64,000 nucleotides of DNA. Source: Ferrimonas lipolytica (GTDB lineage Bacteria > Pseudomonadota > Gammaproteobacteria > Enterobacterales > Shewanellaceae). The DNA is taken from assembly GCF_012295575.1 (NCBI RefSeq), contig NZ_CP051180.1:1302001-1366000 (forward strand). The letters run 5' to 3'. The notes beneath the pieces were generated by a model that saw only the letters and a program-made list of their open reading frames with translations, made no database searches and had not been told where the DNA came from. Positions 34,022 through 43,193 of the stretch are shown piece after piece. Each line of letters starts with the position of its first letter. The first letter of the stretch is position 1. Position numbers and translations under genes: made by a program.

Positions 34022-34915
34022 TCAAGTTGCGGCAAACTCTGCTACCAGAAAATCGAGCAGTTTGTGGGCTCGCTTGGCAAGATGCTGGCGTGACTGATAG
34101 ACAATATTTATGGCGATATCACCTATTACATATTCTTCCAGTAGGGGAGTCAGTTGATGGTTATCGATATAAGGCTGGACAATTATGGAGGGTAAGCAAG
34201 TGATTCCCTCTCCAGCGATTGCGGCTTCTAAAAGCACCATTACGTCATTGGATTTGAATTGACCCGACACTGAAACCTGGATGGACTGATCCGCTGCTGT
34301 GGATTTATTGTGTAGATATAAACTACCGCCTAGATTGGTGTGCAACAGGCAGTTATGGCTGACTAAGTGGCTCGGGTTGGTTGGTGTGTTGTGTTGCTCC
34401 AAATAACTCGGCGCCGCACAGATTGTAGAGTCACAAGTGGTTAACTGGCGACAGACCATGCGCGGATCGAGCTCTCGACCAACTTGGATAACCATATCAA
34501 AAGGCTCTTTTGCTAAGTCAATGTTGCGCTCAGTAAGTGTCAGTTCTACTTGGATCTTAGGGTAAAGAGTAACAAATTGGCGTACTAGTTTTGCAATATG
34601 CGATTGCCCCAAAGAGACACTGCAAGCCACTCTAATTAAGCCTTGCGGCTCAGAATCGTCGCTATTGGTAATATGGGTTACATCATCATTTAACGATAAG
34701 ATTTGCTGGTAGTATGGCAATACGTCTTCGCCCGCACTGGTTATCTGTAACTTGCGAGCATTGCGACTAAGCAGCTTCACTCCTAATGACTTTTCAAGTG
34801 AGGCAAGGTGTCTTGTCGCCATGGATCTAGACATCTCAAGTTTACCGGCGGCTGCGGTTAAACTTCCTAAATTTACGACTGCGACAAACACCCGCATACC
34901 GGTTAGTTTATCCAT
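34022..34915 (-). CDS. LysR-family transcriptional regulator
   Basis: 297 residues from the ATG at 34915 (GAGGT upstream), the usual LysR length; the open frame extends 84 codons further but runs into the divergent gene. The helix-turn-helix is at about 8-60 (MRVFVAVVNLGSLTAAAGKLEMSRSMATRHLASLEKSLGVKLLSRNARKLQITSAG), followed by a substrate-binding domain (IRVACSVSLGQSHIAKLVRQF onward). Divergent by 112 bases from the metallo-beta-lactamase-fold gene, which it likely controls. The inducer is unknown. Confidence 0.9.
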   Translation of the reverse strand: MDKLTGMRVFVAVVNLGSLTAAAGKLEMSRSMATRHLASLEKSLGVKLLSRNARKLQITSAGEDVLPYYQQILSLNDDVTHITNSDDSEPQGLIRVACSVSLGQSHIAKLVRQFVTLYPKIQVELTLTERNIDLAKEPFDMVIQVGRELDPRMVCRQLTTCDSTICAAPSYLEQHNTPTNPSHLVSHNCLLHTNLGGSLYLHNKSTAADQSIQVSVSGQFKSNDVMVLLEAAIAGEGITCLPSIIVQPYIDNHQLTPLLEEYVIGDIAINIVYQSRQHLAKRAHKLLDFLVAEFAAT

Positions 34916-35027
34916 GGTTACCTCATTAGCGTTCGATTTATGCAACCGATTGTGCCACATAATGCGGTTTATCCGTGCATATAAAGCAACTATCATCGTT
35001 TTCATTGACGATGATAGGTATTGACTA

Positions 35028-35987
35028 ATGTTTAAGCTTTTAACAAATTTAGCCGCCACTTGCTGCATTTTGAGTTCAAGTGTATTCGCCCAACCTTTAA
35101 CACCTGCGGATCTTGAGGGCTGCCCATCGGCAACTATCAATGCTGCATTCTCCGAATTTGGCCGCACCGGTAAGATGGATCGAGAGCTTCACCGTTGGCT
35201 CAATGATGCACAAGCACAACATATCGAGCCTTATGAAGCGTTCGATAATGTCTACTATGTCGGTGTTTGTTGGGTGTCATCTTGGCTAATAAAAACCGAT
35301 GAAGGTGCAGTCTTGATTGATACGCTTACCGGGCCGTTTTCCGATCAGCTTATCCGCAATATTGAGAGCGTCGGGGTACAACCAGAGGACATTAAATTGG
35401 TGTTGATGACCCACGGGCACTTTGATCACACTGGTGGTGCCAGCAAGTTAAAGGCGTTATCGAACGCTCAATTTGTTATGACCGAAGAGGGATGGAATGA
35501 AGCGTTTGAAGACGCAAACAAAAGACCAAAGGCATATTGGGACAATCGCTTTTTAGCTGAAGCGGATATCGTCGCTAAAGACGGCGACTCGTTCACTGTT
35601 GGCGGCAGAGAGTTTACCTTGCTAAGTACTCCTGGCCATACGTGGGGCACAGCATCTTATGTGTTTGATGTTGCAGACGGTGCCAATAGTTATCGAGCCA
35701 TCTCGATTGGTGGTTTAGGGCTTAATGCGATAGGTGGGCCAGAGCAGGTTGAAGCCTATATTGAAAGTATCGAGCGAATTGAAGGTTTGGTTGAAGATAA
35801 TCAACAGCCAATTTCGGTTCACCTAACGGCACACCCTTTTAGCAACGGTATGACCGAAGCCAGCAAACTGATTGAATTAGGAAAGGCTAGCCAAAAGCAC
35901 CCCCTTGATGACAAACAAGGCTTAATCGAACAGCTGCACCAGCTTAAGAAAGGCGCACAACAGCGCTTGATTGTCGAGCAACAGTAA
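35028..35987 (+). CDS. Secreted B3-like metallo-beta-lactamase-fold hydrolase
   Basis: 319 residues, signal peptide ending at VFA (about 21). The metal-binding set is complete: HGHFDH (129-134), H204 in PGHTWGT, and H269 in LTAHP, the spacing seen in subclass B3 and related enzymes. It should be a periplasmic two-zinc hydrolase. Whether the substrate is a beta-lactam, a lactone or something else cannot be told from sequence; the GHTWGTASY and AHPF contexts are found in B3-like proteins with and without lactamase activity. It is divergent from a LysR gene, a classic regulated-hydrolase arrangement. Confidence 0.85.
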   Translation: MFKLLTNLAATCCILSSSVFAQPLTPADLEGCPSATINAAFSEFGRTGKMDRELHRWLNDAQAQHIEPYEAFDNVYYVGVCWVSSWLIKTDEGAVLIDTLTGPFSDQLIRNIESVGVQPEDIKLVLMTHGHFDHTGGASKLKALSNAQFVMTEEGWNEAFEDANKRPKAYWDNRFLAEADIVAKDGDSFTVGGREFTLLSTPGHTWGTASYVFDVADGANSYRAISIGGLGLNAIGGPEQVEAYIESIERIEGLVEDNQQPISVHLTAHPFSNGMTEASKLIELGKASQKHPLDDKQGLIEQLHQLKKGAQQRLIVEQQ

Positions 35988-36107
35988 CTGCTAGTGGCGC
36001 CCAATCGCCCATTTAGGCCGTAATAGTTAAATGATGTGCACTTCCAGTTAATCGAGCGATTATAACTAGAAGTGCACATGCTTATTTGAATCTCTATTTA
36101 GCGCTAT

Positions 36108-37592
36108 TTATAAATAACGCGCCGCTAGGTGAGCCTTAAAGTGGTTGGCGTTGAGTGTTTCGCCAGTGGCTTGTTTAACCAGTTGGTCGGTGGTTAATAG
36201 ACTGCCTTTACTCCAAATATGTTGCTCTAACCAGACAAAGATTGGCGTCAAATCACCACTGCGTACTGCCGCGTCAACGTCGATTGTTTGTTGCATTGCT
36301 GCCATAAATTGTGCCGCGTACATGGCGCCAAGTGTGTAGCTTGGGAAGTAGCCAAAGGCCCCGTCAGTCCAGTGGATATCTTGCATACAGCCGTCTTTAA
36401 AGTTGCCTGCGGTTGATAGCCCAAGGTATTGCTGCATCTTACTATCCCATAGCTCTGGGATATCTTTGTGATCCACTGCGCCATTGATAAGATCTCGTTC
36501 AATCTCGTAACGGAGGATCACGTGGGCAGGGTAGGTTAGTTCATCGGCATCAACACGAATAAAACCACGCTCAACCTTGGTATAAAGTGCTTGGAAATTG
36601 TCGGCACTGAGCAGCTTGCTGTCTTGCCCGCTGAAATGCTGATGCGCATTGTTAGCTAGATGTTCGATAAAGGGGGCGCTGCGACCTAACTGCATCTCAA
36701 AGAATAGTGATTGCGACTCGTGGATCCCCATAGAACGGGCTTCGCCGGCAGGTTGGCCTGCGAGTAATTTCGGTAACCCTTGTTCATAGCGAGCATGGCC
36801 AGTCTCATGAACAATGCCCATCAGCGATTGCACAAATTCAGACTCAGAATATCTGGTGGTGATGCGAACATCTTGCGGCACGCCGCCGCAAAAAGGGTGG
36901 ACACTTTCATCAAGGCGACCGTGGTTAAAATCAAATTGCAGTAGCTGCATTATTGATTGCCCTAAGGCTTTTTGTTGCGCCGCAGGGAACACACCACTTG
37001 GTTCAATACAGCGCTGCTGTTGCTGTTTTTCCAAGGCGCTGTTGATCATCTGTGGTAACCACTGTTTTACGTCACCAAACAGGGTATCTAAGCTTGTACT
37101 GGTGACCCCTGGTTCATAGATATCTAGCATCGCATCGTAACAAGACAAGCCGGTTGCTTCGGCGCGGATCTGCGCTTCCTCGCGGGATAGCTTTACCACT
37201 TCAGCCCAATTCTTTTCATAGCCGTGCCAATCATTGCTGCCACGTTGAGTCCGCCAAGCGTGCTCACACTTTGAACCAGCTAAGGACTTCGCCTGCACTA
37301 GAGCCTCAGGCAGAATTGTTGCCTGTTGCCATTGGCGTTTCATCTCCCGCAGTGCTGCACTGTCGGTATCGGTTAAGGTTTCGGTTTCTGCTTGGGCGTA
37401 CCACTCGGTTAACTGTGGCTGAGTCTGCAGTTGATGAATATGAACCGATAATGCCGCCATTGCTTCGGATCGAGCTTGGTTACCGCCAGCTGGCATCATA
37501 GCGGCTTGGTCCCAGCCACAAATGGCAGCCAAGTGGTTAAAGTGGGAGATTTGTTTCGCGTGTTGTTGTAATTGTTTGAATGCGGTCATCAC
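36108..37592 (-). CDS. M32 (Taq-type) metallocarboxypeptidase
   Basis: 494 residues, the standard M32 length. The zinc motif HETGH is at 262-266 in GIVHETGHARYEQGLP, and the family regions DVRITTRYSE and IHESQSLFFEMQLGRS (with the third metal ligand Glu) are present. It removes C-terminal residues (not Pro) from peptides in the cytoplasm. It is a single gene; the 176 bases downstream of its start toward tRNA-Val hold no other gene. Confidence 0.94.
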   Translation of the reverse strand: MMTAFKQLQQHAKQISHFNHLAAICGWDQAAMMPAGGNQARSEAMAALSVHIHQLQTQPQLTEWYAQAETETLTDTDSAALREMKRQWQQATILPEALVQAKSLAGSKCEHAWRTQRGSNDWHGYEKNWAEVVKLSREEAQIRAEATGLSCYDAMLDIYEPGVTSTSLDTLFGDVKQWLPQMINSALEKQQQQRCIEPSGVFPAAQQKALGQSIMQLLQFDFNHGRLDESVHPFCGGVPQDVRITTRYSESEFVQSLMGIVHETGHARYEQGLPKLLAGQPAGEARSMGIHESQSLFFEMQLGRSAPFIEHLANNAHQHFSGQDSKLLSADNFQALYTKVERGFIRVDADELTYPAHVILRYEIERDLINGAVDHKDIPELWDSKMQQYLGLSTAGNFKDGCMQDIHWTDGAFGYFPSYTLGAMYAAQFMAAMQQTIDVDAAVRSGDLTPIFVWLEQHIWSKGSLLTTDQLVKQATGETLNANHFKAHLAARYL

Positions 37593-37733
37593 TACTCTAT
37601 CTATGCCAAAAAGGTACCTAAGTACCTAAAACAAATGAGATGTCATAGTAACGGCATTTAGCGCTGATGCTAGCGGCAAAATGTTACCAACTGCCTCAAA
37701 TATTGCTGGGCAGAGCTACTGTATTGTAGATGC

Positions 37734-37763
37734 AAAAAGCCCGCTCAGTTGAGCGGGCTTTTT
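37734..37763 (-). terminator. Terminator of the tRNA-Val operon
   Basis: AAAAAGCCCGCTC-AGTT-GAGCGGGCTTTTT, symmetric, directly after the tRNA-Val gene on the minus strand. Confidence 0.9.
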
Positions 37764-37768
37764 GTGGA

Positions 37769-37844
37769 TGGTGCGTCCTACTGGGCTTGAACCAGTGACA
37801 TCCGCCATGTCATGACGGCGCTCTACCAACTGAGCTAAGGACGC
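37769..37844 (-). tRNA. tRNA-Val(GAC)
   Basis: 76 nt with CCA; acceptor GCGTCCT/AGGACGC, anticodon stem CCGTC/GGCGG with loop ATGACAT giving anticodon GAC. It is the second gene of a tandem pair. Confidence 0.96.
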
Positions 37845-37887
37845 TTTGTTCTTGCATCGACAAGCGAAAGCACATCGATTGATAATT

Positions 37888-37963
37888 TGGTGCGTCCTAC
37901 TGGGCTTGAACCAGTGACATCCGCCATGTCATGACGGCGCTCTACCAACTGAGCTAAGGACGC
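37888..37963 (-). tRNA. tRNA-Val(GAC), tandem copy
   Basis: 76 nt, identical to the neighbouring copy at 37769, 43 bases upstream in the same transcript. Confidence 0.96.
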
Positions 37964-38051
37964 GATTGCTTAACAGCGGAGCTATACTAAAACGCCTTGC
38001 AGCTAGGCTGCAAGGCTTTCTTACGGTTAGCGTGATCGATTGCTGTTAGTT

Positions 38052-39068
38052 TCACCAACTTGATGACATTGCGTAGTTTTGTCCGTTTGGTAGGGCGCCG
38101 CATTGACCCAATAGCTGCTGCCATGATTGGCTGTGGCGGTCGATAGCAAGCTGGAACTGGCCACGCAAACTGGTTGGCTCGTTGCTGAGGTAAAAGTGAA
38201 AGTAGGGCAGATCTGGCCACGGTGACAGCAATCGTTGCAATGCTTCATTCACTTGACGATCAGCACGTTGGATCTCAACCAGTTTCGGTTGTATCCGTTT
38301 GGCGTAGATTTGGTGCAACACGTTATTGAGAATGGTGAACTCTGGTTTGCCGCACAGCGTCGGTTTTGCCGCTGCGAGCATCTGAGTTGCTTGGTTTAAG
38401 CCGTCGATAGCGTTAACCATTGCTCGGTGTAGTTTTCTTGGTTGGCGTTGGTGATGCAAGGTTGCTAGCGCTTGTTCAAGGTGACGACTGGGTACCGACA
38501 TCGACCGTTCCGGATCGGAAAATATCGCTTTCAGTTCAACCAGCCCATACAGGGTTTGGATAAACTCACTACTGATGGAGTGAGCTGGGTAACTGCTGGC
38601 GTCGAGGTTATGCCATATCTCATCACTTAGGAGCATTAATCTAGCGCTGTAGGTTGGGAGTGACCGACGCTTATCGGATAACACTTGTTGCCGTAGTTTA
38701 ATGCCGGCATCGTCCAATTGTTTTAGGTCGCACAACTGCAGTAAGTGGCCTAGTTGATGGTGATAGATAAGCTGCTGTGAGGGGGGAGCGGTTTTACCAA
38801 GCTGGGCGTTATGTTCGCCAATCAGGGTCATGACTCCGCAAGGTTTTAAAGCAAAGCTCTCGTACAAGCCGTAGTGCGTTGGTGTGGGTAATTCAAATTG
38901 GTGGCGCTGCGGTTTGCTGGGCAATTGCAACTGTACGTCATTTCGTTCGGATTGCAGTACCCGTTCGAGCCGCTCGAGGTAATCGTCGTAGTCGACATTA
39001 TTACGCTGACACGCTGTCAGCGTAATAATCAACACAGCAAGGAAACTAGTTCGCGTTAGCCACCGCAT
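38052..39068 (-). CDS. DUF3080-family lipoprotein
   Basis: 338 residues. A lipoprotein signal (LAVLIITLTAC, lipobox LTAC near residue 20) is followed by the DUF3080 region with DYLERLERVL and SFALKPCGVMTLIGEHNAQLGK. Members are found next to norM in Shewanella-type genomes; their function is not known. It overlaps the end of norM by 23 bases, so the two are co-transcribed. The likely place is the periplasmic face of a membrane. Confidence 0.82.
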   Translation of the reverse strand: MRWLTRTSFLAVLIITLTACQRNNVDYDDYLERLERVLQSERNDVQLQLPSKPQRHQFELPTPTHYGLYESFALKPCGVMTLIGEHNAQLGKTAPPSQQLIYHHQLGHLLQLCDLKQLDDAGIKLRQQVLSDKRRSLPTYSARLMLLSDEIWHNLDASSYPAHSISSEFIQTLYGLVELKAIFSDPERSMSVPSRHLEQALATLHHQRQPRKLHRAMVNAIDGLNQATQMLAAAKPTLCGKPEFTILNNVLHQIYAKRIQPKLVEIQRADRQVNEALQRLLSPWPDLPYFHFYLSNEPTSLRGQFQLAIDRHSQSWQQLLGQCGALPNGQNYAMSSSW

Positions 39069-40404
39069 GTCGTTTCTGCACCACCTTTAGTCGGACGATC
39101 AGCATTATTGCTGCGCTGCTTAGTCCGGCAATAAAGCCAATCCAAAAACCATGGGCGCCCATTGCCGGTACGATCCAGTCGGTAAGACCCAATACGTAGC
39201 CAACGGACATGCCGATCAGCCAGTAGGCGATAAAGGAGATCCACAACAACGGTAATGTGTCTTTATAGCCACGTAGACAAGCACTCGAAACTACCTGTAT
39301 TGCGTCGGAGATCTGATAGATCGCACATAGCAACATTAGCTCGACCGCTAAGGTGATTACCAATACATCGCCGGTATACAACTCAGCGATAAACTGAGCA
39401 CCTATTAGCGTAATGGCGGCAGTAATTGCAGCGAGGATGACTCCAAGAATGATGCCGATCTTCGCAACCATGGCGGCAATTTCAGGCTTACCCTGTCCTA
39501 AGTAATAGCCGATCCGAATGGTTACTGCGATGCCAACGGACAATGGAATGATGAAAATAAGGGTCGAGAAGTTCGCTGCCACCTGATGGCCCGCGACCTC
39601 AATGGCGCCAAGTGGGGCGATCATCACCGCCACAAACGCAAACAGTGTCACTTCGAAAAATATCGCCAGTGCCACCGGCAGGCCGAGTTTCCACAGCATT
39701 TTTTGAGCCGCGCCATCAAAACGAGAAAACTCATGGAATAACTGGTAGTGGCCAAAGCGCTTGCCCCAACTGACGTAACCTGCCATTGCTAGCGCCATGA
39801 CCCAAAACACGATGGCGGTAGCGACACCACAGCCAGCTCCACCCATCGCTGGCATGCCTAGATGCCCATTGATGAAGATATAGTTGGCTGGAATGTTGAT
39901 AAGCAAACCGGCGAAGCCGATCACCATTGAAGGTTTGGTGGTCGATAGTCCTTCAGTAAAGCTTCGGATAACGATAAACAACAAGAAACCAGGCACGCCC
40001 CATAACACCGCATCAATGTAACCGACGGACAGATCGTATAGCCGTGGCTCGAGATCCATCTGAGCTAAAATCAAAGCAGCGTTTTTCAGTAGCAGCATCG
40101 CCACAACGGAGCTAATCGCGGTGAGATAGAGCATCTGGTGGATAAGCGGCCGCAATTTGTGTTCTTGTTTCGCCCCGTGGTATTGGGCTATAACGGCGGG
40201 TGTAGCCATAAGAACACCACCAAACAGCAGTACCGTCGGTAGCCATAGACTGGTACCAACCGCTACGGCTGCCATATCGACTGCACTAACACGGCCAGCC
40301 ATTACTGTATCGATGAATCCCATCATCGTTTGGGCGATTTGCGCAATGAGCACTGGAACTGCTAGTTGCACCAGTTTTTTGACTTGGTAGCCAGAGTTAT
40401 GCAT
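39046..40404 (-). CDS. norM: NorM-type MATE multidrug efflux protein
   Basis: 452 residues with twelve hydrophobic helices. MATE features include QTMMGFIDTVMAGRVSAVDMAAVAVG in helix 1-2, QYHGAKQEHKL, and IRIGYYLGQGKPEIA in the second half. E. coli MdtK/NorM is 457. It exports cationic drugs using Na+ or H+. It is divergent from ribE by only 45 bases, the same arrangement as mdtK and the riboflavin synthase gene in E. coli. Confidence 0.93.
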   Translation of the reverse strand: MHNSGYQVKKLVQLAVPVLIAQIAQTMMGFIDTVMAGRVSAVDMAAVAVGTSLWLPTVLLFGGVLMATPAVIAQYHGAKQEHKLRPLIHQMLYLTAISSVVAMLLLKNAALILAQMDLEPRLYDLSVGYIDAVLWGVPGFLLFIVIRSFTEGLSTTKPSMVIGFAGLLINIPANYIFINGHLGMPAMGGAGCGVATAIVFWVMALAMAGYVSWGKRFGHYQLFHEFSRFDGAAQKMLWKLGLPVALAIFFEVTLFAFVAVMIAPLGAIEVAGHQVAANFSTLIFIIPLSVGIAVTIRIGYYLGQGKPEIAAMVAKIGIILGVILAAITAAITLIGAQFIAELYTGDVLVITLAVELMLLCAIYQISDAIQVVSSACLRGYKDTLPLLWISFIAYWLIGMSVGYVLGLTDWIVPAMGAHGFWIGFIAGLSSAAIMLIVRLKVVQKRHAVANAN

Positions 40405-40449
40405 TTTGTACTGCCATCATTCTTGTATTAAGTAGTTCGAGATAATTTT

Positions 40450-41064
40450 ATGTTTACAGGCATCGTACAAACCTGCGCTCCCGTGGTCGATATCATCGAA
40501 AAGCCACAGTTACGTACCCTGGTTGTGTCGTTACCAGAAGGATTAAGGGATAACCTAGAGATCGGAGCAAGTGTCGCCAACAACGGAGTGTGTTTGACGG
40601 TGACCGAGCAGCGGCATGATAAGGTGTTTTTTGATGTGATGGAAGAAACGCTTAGCAAGACCAATTTGGCGGCGTTGCAAGTCGGAGATTCGGTTAATAT
40701 TGAGCGCTCTTTAGTCTTTGGCAAAGAGATTGGCGGCCATTTGGTTTCTGGCCATGTGCATACCATGGCCACCCTCGCTGAGATTGAACAAAGTGACACC
40801 AATTGCCGCATGCGTTTGCAGGTTGAACCACAATGGATGAAATACATTTTGCACAAAGGTTTTGTGGGAATAGACGGGTGCAGTTTAACCGTTGGTAACG
40901 TTGATGCACACGGCTTTGATATCCATTTGATCCCAGAAACACTGCGGTTAACTAACCTGTCCGAGCGTCAAGTTGGCGACGCCATCAATATTGAGATCGA
41001 CAGCCAAACCCAGACCATTGTTGATACCGTTGAACGGGTACTAGCAGCAAAAAAGCTTAGCTAG
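40450..41064 (+). CDS. ribE: Riboflavin synthase alpha subunit
   Basis: 204 residues in two similar halves, as the family requires: MFTGIVQTCAPV...GASVANNGVCLTV and VSGHVHTMA...GFVGIDGCSLTVGNV. It joins two 6,7-dimethyl-8-ribityllumazines to make riboflavin. There is no FMN riboswitch in the short gap shared with norM. It is a single gene, convergent with the CPXCG gene. Confidence 0.95.
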   Translation: MFTGIVQTCAPVVDIIEKPQLRTLVVSLPEGLRDNLEIGASVANNGVCLTVTEQRHDKVFFDVMEETLSKTNLAALQVGDSVNIERSLVFGKEIGGHLVSGHVHTMATLAEIEQSDTNCRMRLQVEPQWMKYILHKGFVGIDGCSLTVGNVDAHGFDIHLIPETLRLTNLSERQVGDAINIEIDSQTQTIVDTVERVLAAKKLS

Positions 41065-41071
41065 ACCTAAG

Positions 41072-41278
41072 TTAATAATACTGCTCATCTCCAGCATCGA
41101 CGAACAACCTCATCTGCTGATGTTGTTCGTCGATATCAACGCGCAAATTGATGGCGTTACAACAAACCACACAATCGTCGATAAAACTCTCCTCACCACC
41201 ACTGGTATCGAAAGCAACACGTGTCGTAGCGCCGCAATGCGGGCAGTTAATGTCGTGGATTTGATTACCAAGTTTCAT
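41072..41278 (-). CDS. CPXCG-motif small zinc-ribbon protein
   Basis: 68 residues. CPHCG at 12-16 and a second CVVC pair near 36-40 form a probable zinc ribbon, the hallmark of the small CPXCG cysteine-rich family. The rest is acidic. Function is unknown. It ends eight bases from ribE (convergent) and starts three bases after the SDR gene stop, so it belongs to the operon reading left. Confidence 0.82.
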   Translation of the reverse strand: MKLGNQIHDINCPHCGATTRVAFDTSGGEESFIDDCVVCCNAINLRVDIDEQHQQMRLFVDAGDEQYY

Positions 41279-41280
41279 GC

Positions 41281-42030
41281 TTATGCTCCGGTTAATGCCC
41301 CAAGCGAACGGCCACCATCGACAGCAAGGACCTGTCCGGTAATGTACGGCGCATCCTTAGCTAAAAACAGGGTTGTAGCAGCGATGTCCTCAACCCGTCC
41401 TAATTGACCCAATGGCACCTGTTTAAGCAGCGCCTCTTGAGCGCTCTGATCTGGTGTTTGGTTAGGCCACAAAATGGCGCCGGGTGCGACACCATTTACG
41501 CGGACGTTGGGTGCCAGCTCGAGCGCTAACGATTTGGTCATCATCAATAGCGCCGCCTTAGCCATGCAGTATAGCGTGTGTTGTTGCAAAGGCGTGTTGG
41601 CATGGACATCAATGAGGTTGATTATCGCGCCATGGTGTTGAGTCAGTGTTGGCGCCAATGCTTGGCTTAAAAACAGCGGCGCATGCATATTGCTGCCAAC
41701 CAAATCGGTCCAGCTTTGGTCGGTTATTTCACCAACTGGGGTAGGGTAAAAACTGGAGGCGTTGTTGATCAACACATCAATTCGGCCATAAAGGGCAAGC
41801 GCTTGACGGGCAAGTAGGACGGCACCACCGCTGGCGGTTAAGTCTTGTACCAGTACTGCCGCACTATCTGGCCGCTGGTGGTTAAGCTCTGTTGCAAGTT
41901 GGTTGGCGTCGTCAACCGAATCTCGGCAGTGGATGATGGTACGGTATCCAGCGCTATGGAAGGCCCTGATAATGGCAGCACCAACACGCTTAGCGCTGCC
42001 GGTAACCAGAATGACTTTAGTGTTGCTCAC
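41281..42030 (-). CDS. Pteridine reductase-like short-chain dehydrogenase
   Basis: 249 residues. The cofactor motif TGSAKRVG fits the TGxxxRxG variant of pteridine reductases (PTR1/FolM type) rather than the usual TGxxxGxG. NNASSFYPT, the catalytic YCMAK and PNVRVNGVAPGAILWP also match. It probably reduces dihydrobiopterin or dihydrofolate with NADPH. It overlaps the fructosamine-kinase gene by 14 bases, so it is coupled to it. Confidence 0.86.
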   Translation of the reverse strand: MSNTKVILVTGSAKRVGAAIIRAFHSAGYRTIIHCRDSVDDANQLATELNHQRPDSAAVLVQDLTASGGAVLLARQALALYGRIDVLINNASSFYPTPVGEITDQSWTDLVGSNMHAPLFLSQALAPTLTQHHGAIINLIDVHANTPLQQHTLYCMAKAALLMMTKSLALELAPNVRVNGVAPGAILWPNQTPDQSAQEALLKQVPLGQLGRVEDIAATTLFLAKDAPYITGQVLAVDGGRSLGALTGA

Positions 42031-42886
42031 AAAGCTGTTCCTGAATCAATGATTGGCACTGTTGTAGGTAGCTGCCGCCAAAAAGATTAAGATGATTGAG
42101 CAAGTGGTAAAGCTGATAGATCGGCTTACGTGCTTGATAATCGTCTGGTAGCGGCCATTCGGCGTTATAGCCGTGGTAAAAATCAGTTGGTAATGGCGAG
42201 AACAGCTCGGTCATGGCGATATCGGTTTCACGGTCGCCATAGTAGCTAGCTGGGTCGAATAGGGCACCAACCCCATCCACAAAGGCGATGTTGCCACGCC
42301 ACAGATCGCCGTGAAGCAGTGACGCTACTGGTTTATGTTTGCGTAACTTCTCTGCACATCTACGGACAATGCTATCGCAGCCGCCAAAGTTGTAGCCCTT
42401 GTCTTGCGCCAATTTTAGTTGCCAGCCAATTCGTTGTTCAGCAAAAAATTCAGCCCAATTGTTTTGCCATCGGTTGGGTTGAACGGTGGTGCCAATATAG
42501 TTGTCTTCGTCAAAGCCAAATTGCGGCTGAGTTTGGGTGCGGTGCAACTGGGCTAACTCTTGGCCAAAACGGTACCAATCGGCTTTGCTGCCATTACCAA
42601 GGTTTAGGTGTTCTAGTGCGATAAATGAGTTGTGCGAGGTTGTGCCTGTGGTTACAACTTCTGGCACTACTAGCCCGGTTTGCTTACGCAATAGCCGCAG
42701 AGCATGGGCTTCAGACTCAAACATCTCAACATTGTGCTTGTCGCTCAGCTTTACGAACAGGGCACAATGGTGGTCGTTAATTTTAAAGGCTTGATGAATA
42801 TCTCCACCAACAATGCTGTGTTTCTCATTGATGGCAAAATCTCGACCAAGTGCATCTGAAATCTGCAAGCCTATTGCATTCCACAT
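42017..42886 (-). CDS. Fructosamine kinase family protein (YniA-like)
   Basis: 289 residues, matching E. coli YniA. An APH-like kinase fold is visible: FVKLSDKH, SFIALEHLNLGN, LLHGDLWRGNIAF with the catalytic HGDLW, and LFDPASYYGDRETDIAMTELF with the metal-binding DPA. It phosphorylates sugar amines on glycated compounds to trigger their release. It is the first gene of a three-gene leftward operon with the SDR and CPXCG genes; in E. coli yniA is near thrS, as here. Confidence 0.9.
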   Translation of the reverse strand: MWNAIGLQISDALGRDFAINEKHSIVGGDIHQAFKINDHHCALFVKLSDKHNVEMFESEAHALRLLRKQTGLVVPEVVTTGTTSHNSFIALEHLNLGNGSKADWYRFGQELAQLHRTQTQPQFGFDEDNYIGTTVQPNRWQNNWAEFFAEQRIGWQLKLAQDKGYNFGGCDSIVRRCAEKLRKHKPVASLLHGDLWRGNIAFVDGVGALFDPASYYGDRETDIAMTELFSPLPTDFYHGYNAEWPLPDDYQARKPIYQLYHLLNHLNLFGGSYLQQCQSLIQEQLCEQH

Positions 42887-43193
42887 AGTGGCAACCTCCG
42901 AACATCAACCTACTGTCTTGGTTGTATCATAATCGCTGCAAAAACAAAGTCGACAAGGACAATATTTGCTTAATAATTGCACCAGTTACTTCAATAGTAG
43001 TCGTTAACCCTTCGCCGATTACTGCAATCGCCAGCGTTATCCTTGTTCCACTGTGTTTATCTAAGTAAACTCTCTGAGTTCGAGGTGGTTAGCTGGCTTT
43101 GGTAAGGTTCAGGGCTGCTTCGAGTAATTTAACCAAATTCAAATATTATACTCATGTGGCCCTTGGTGTGGGTCACCACTGATGGAGAAAGTC
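42887..43193 (+). promoter_or_regulatory. thrS leader and divergent promoter region
   Basis: 307 bases without a gene. E. coli thrS is repressed by its own product binding a tRNA-like leader, so regulation could lie here, but I can only see a small GGTG-TGGGT-CACC stem (43165-43177) just before the GGAG ribosome site at 43184. No T-box is expected or seen. Confidence 0.4.

Noticed and set aside
42649-42665. GTTGTAAC core (minus strand) as a Ter site
   Set aside because: Only the 8-base core matches, inside a conserved coding region; an 8-mer is expected by chance about twice in this window on both strands.
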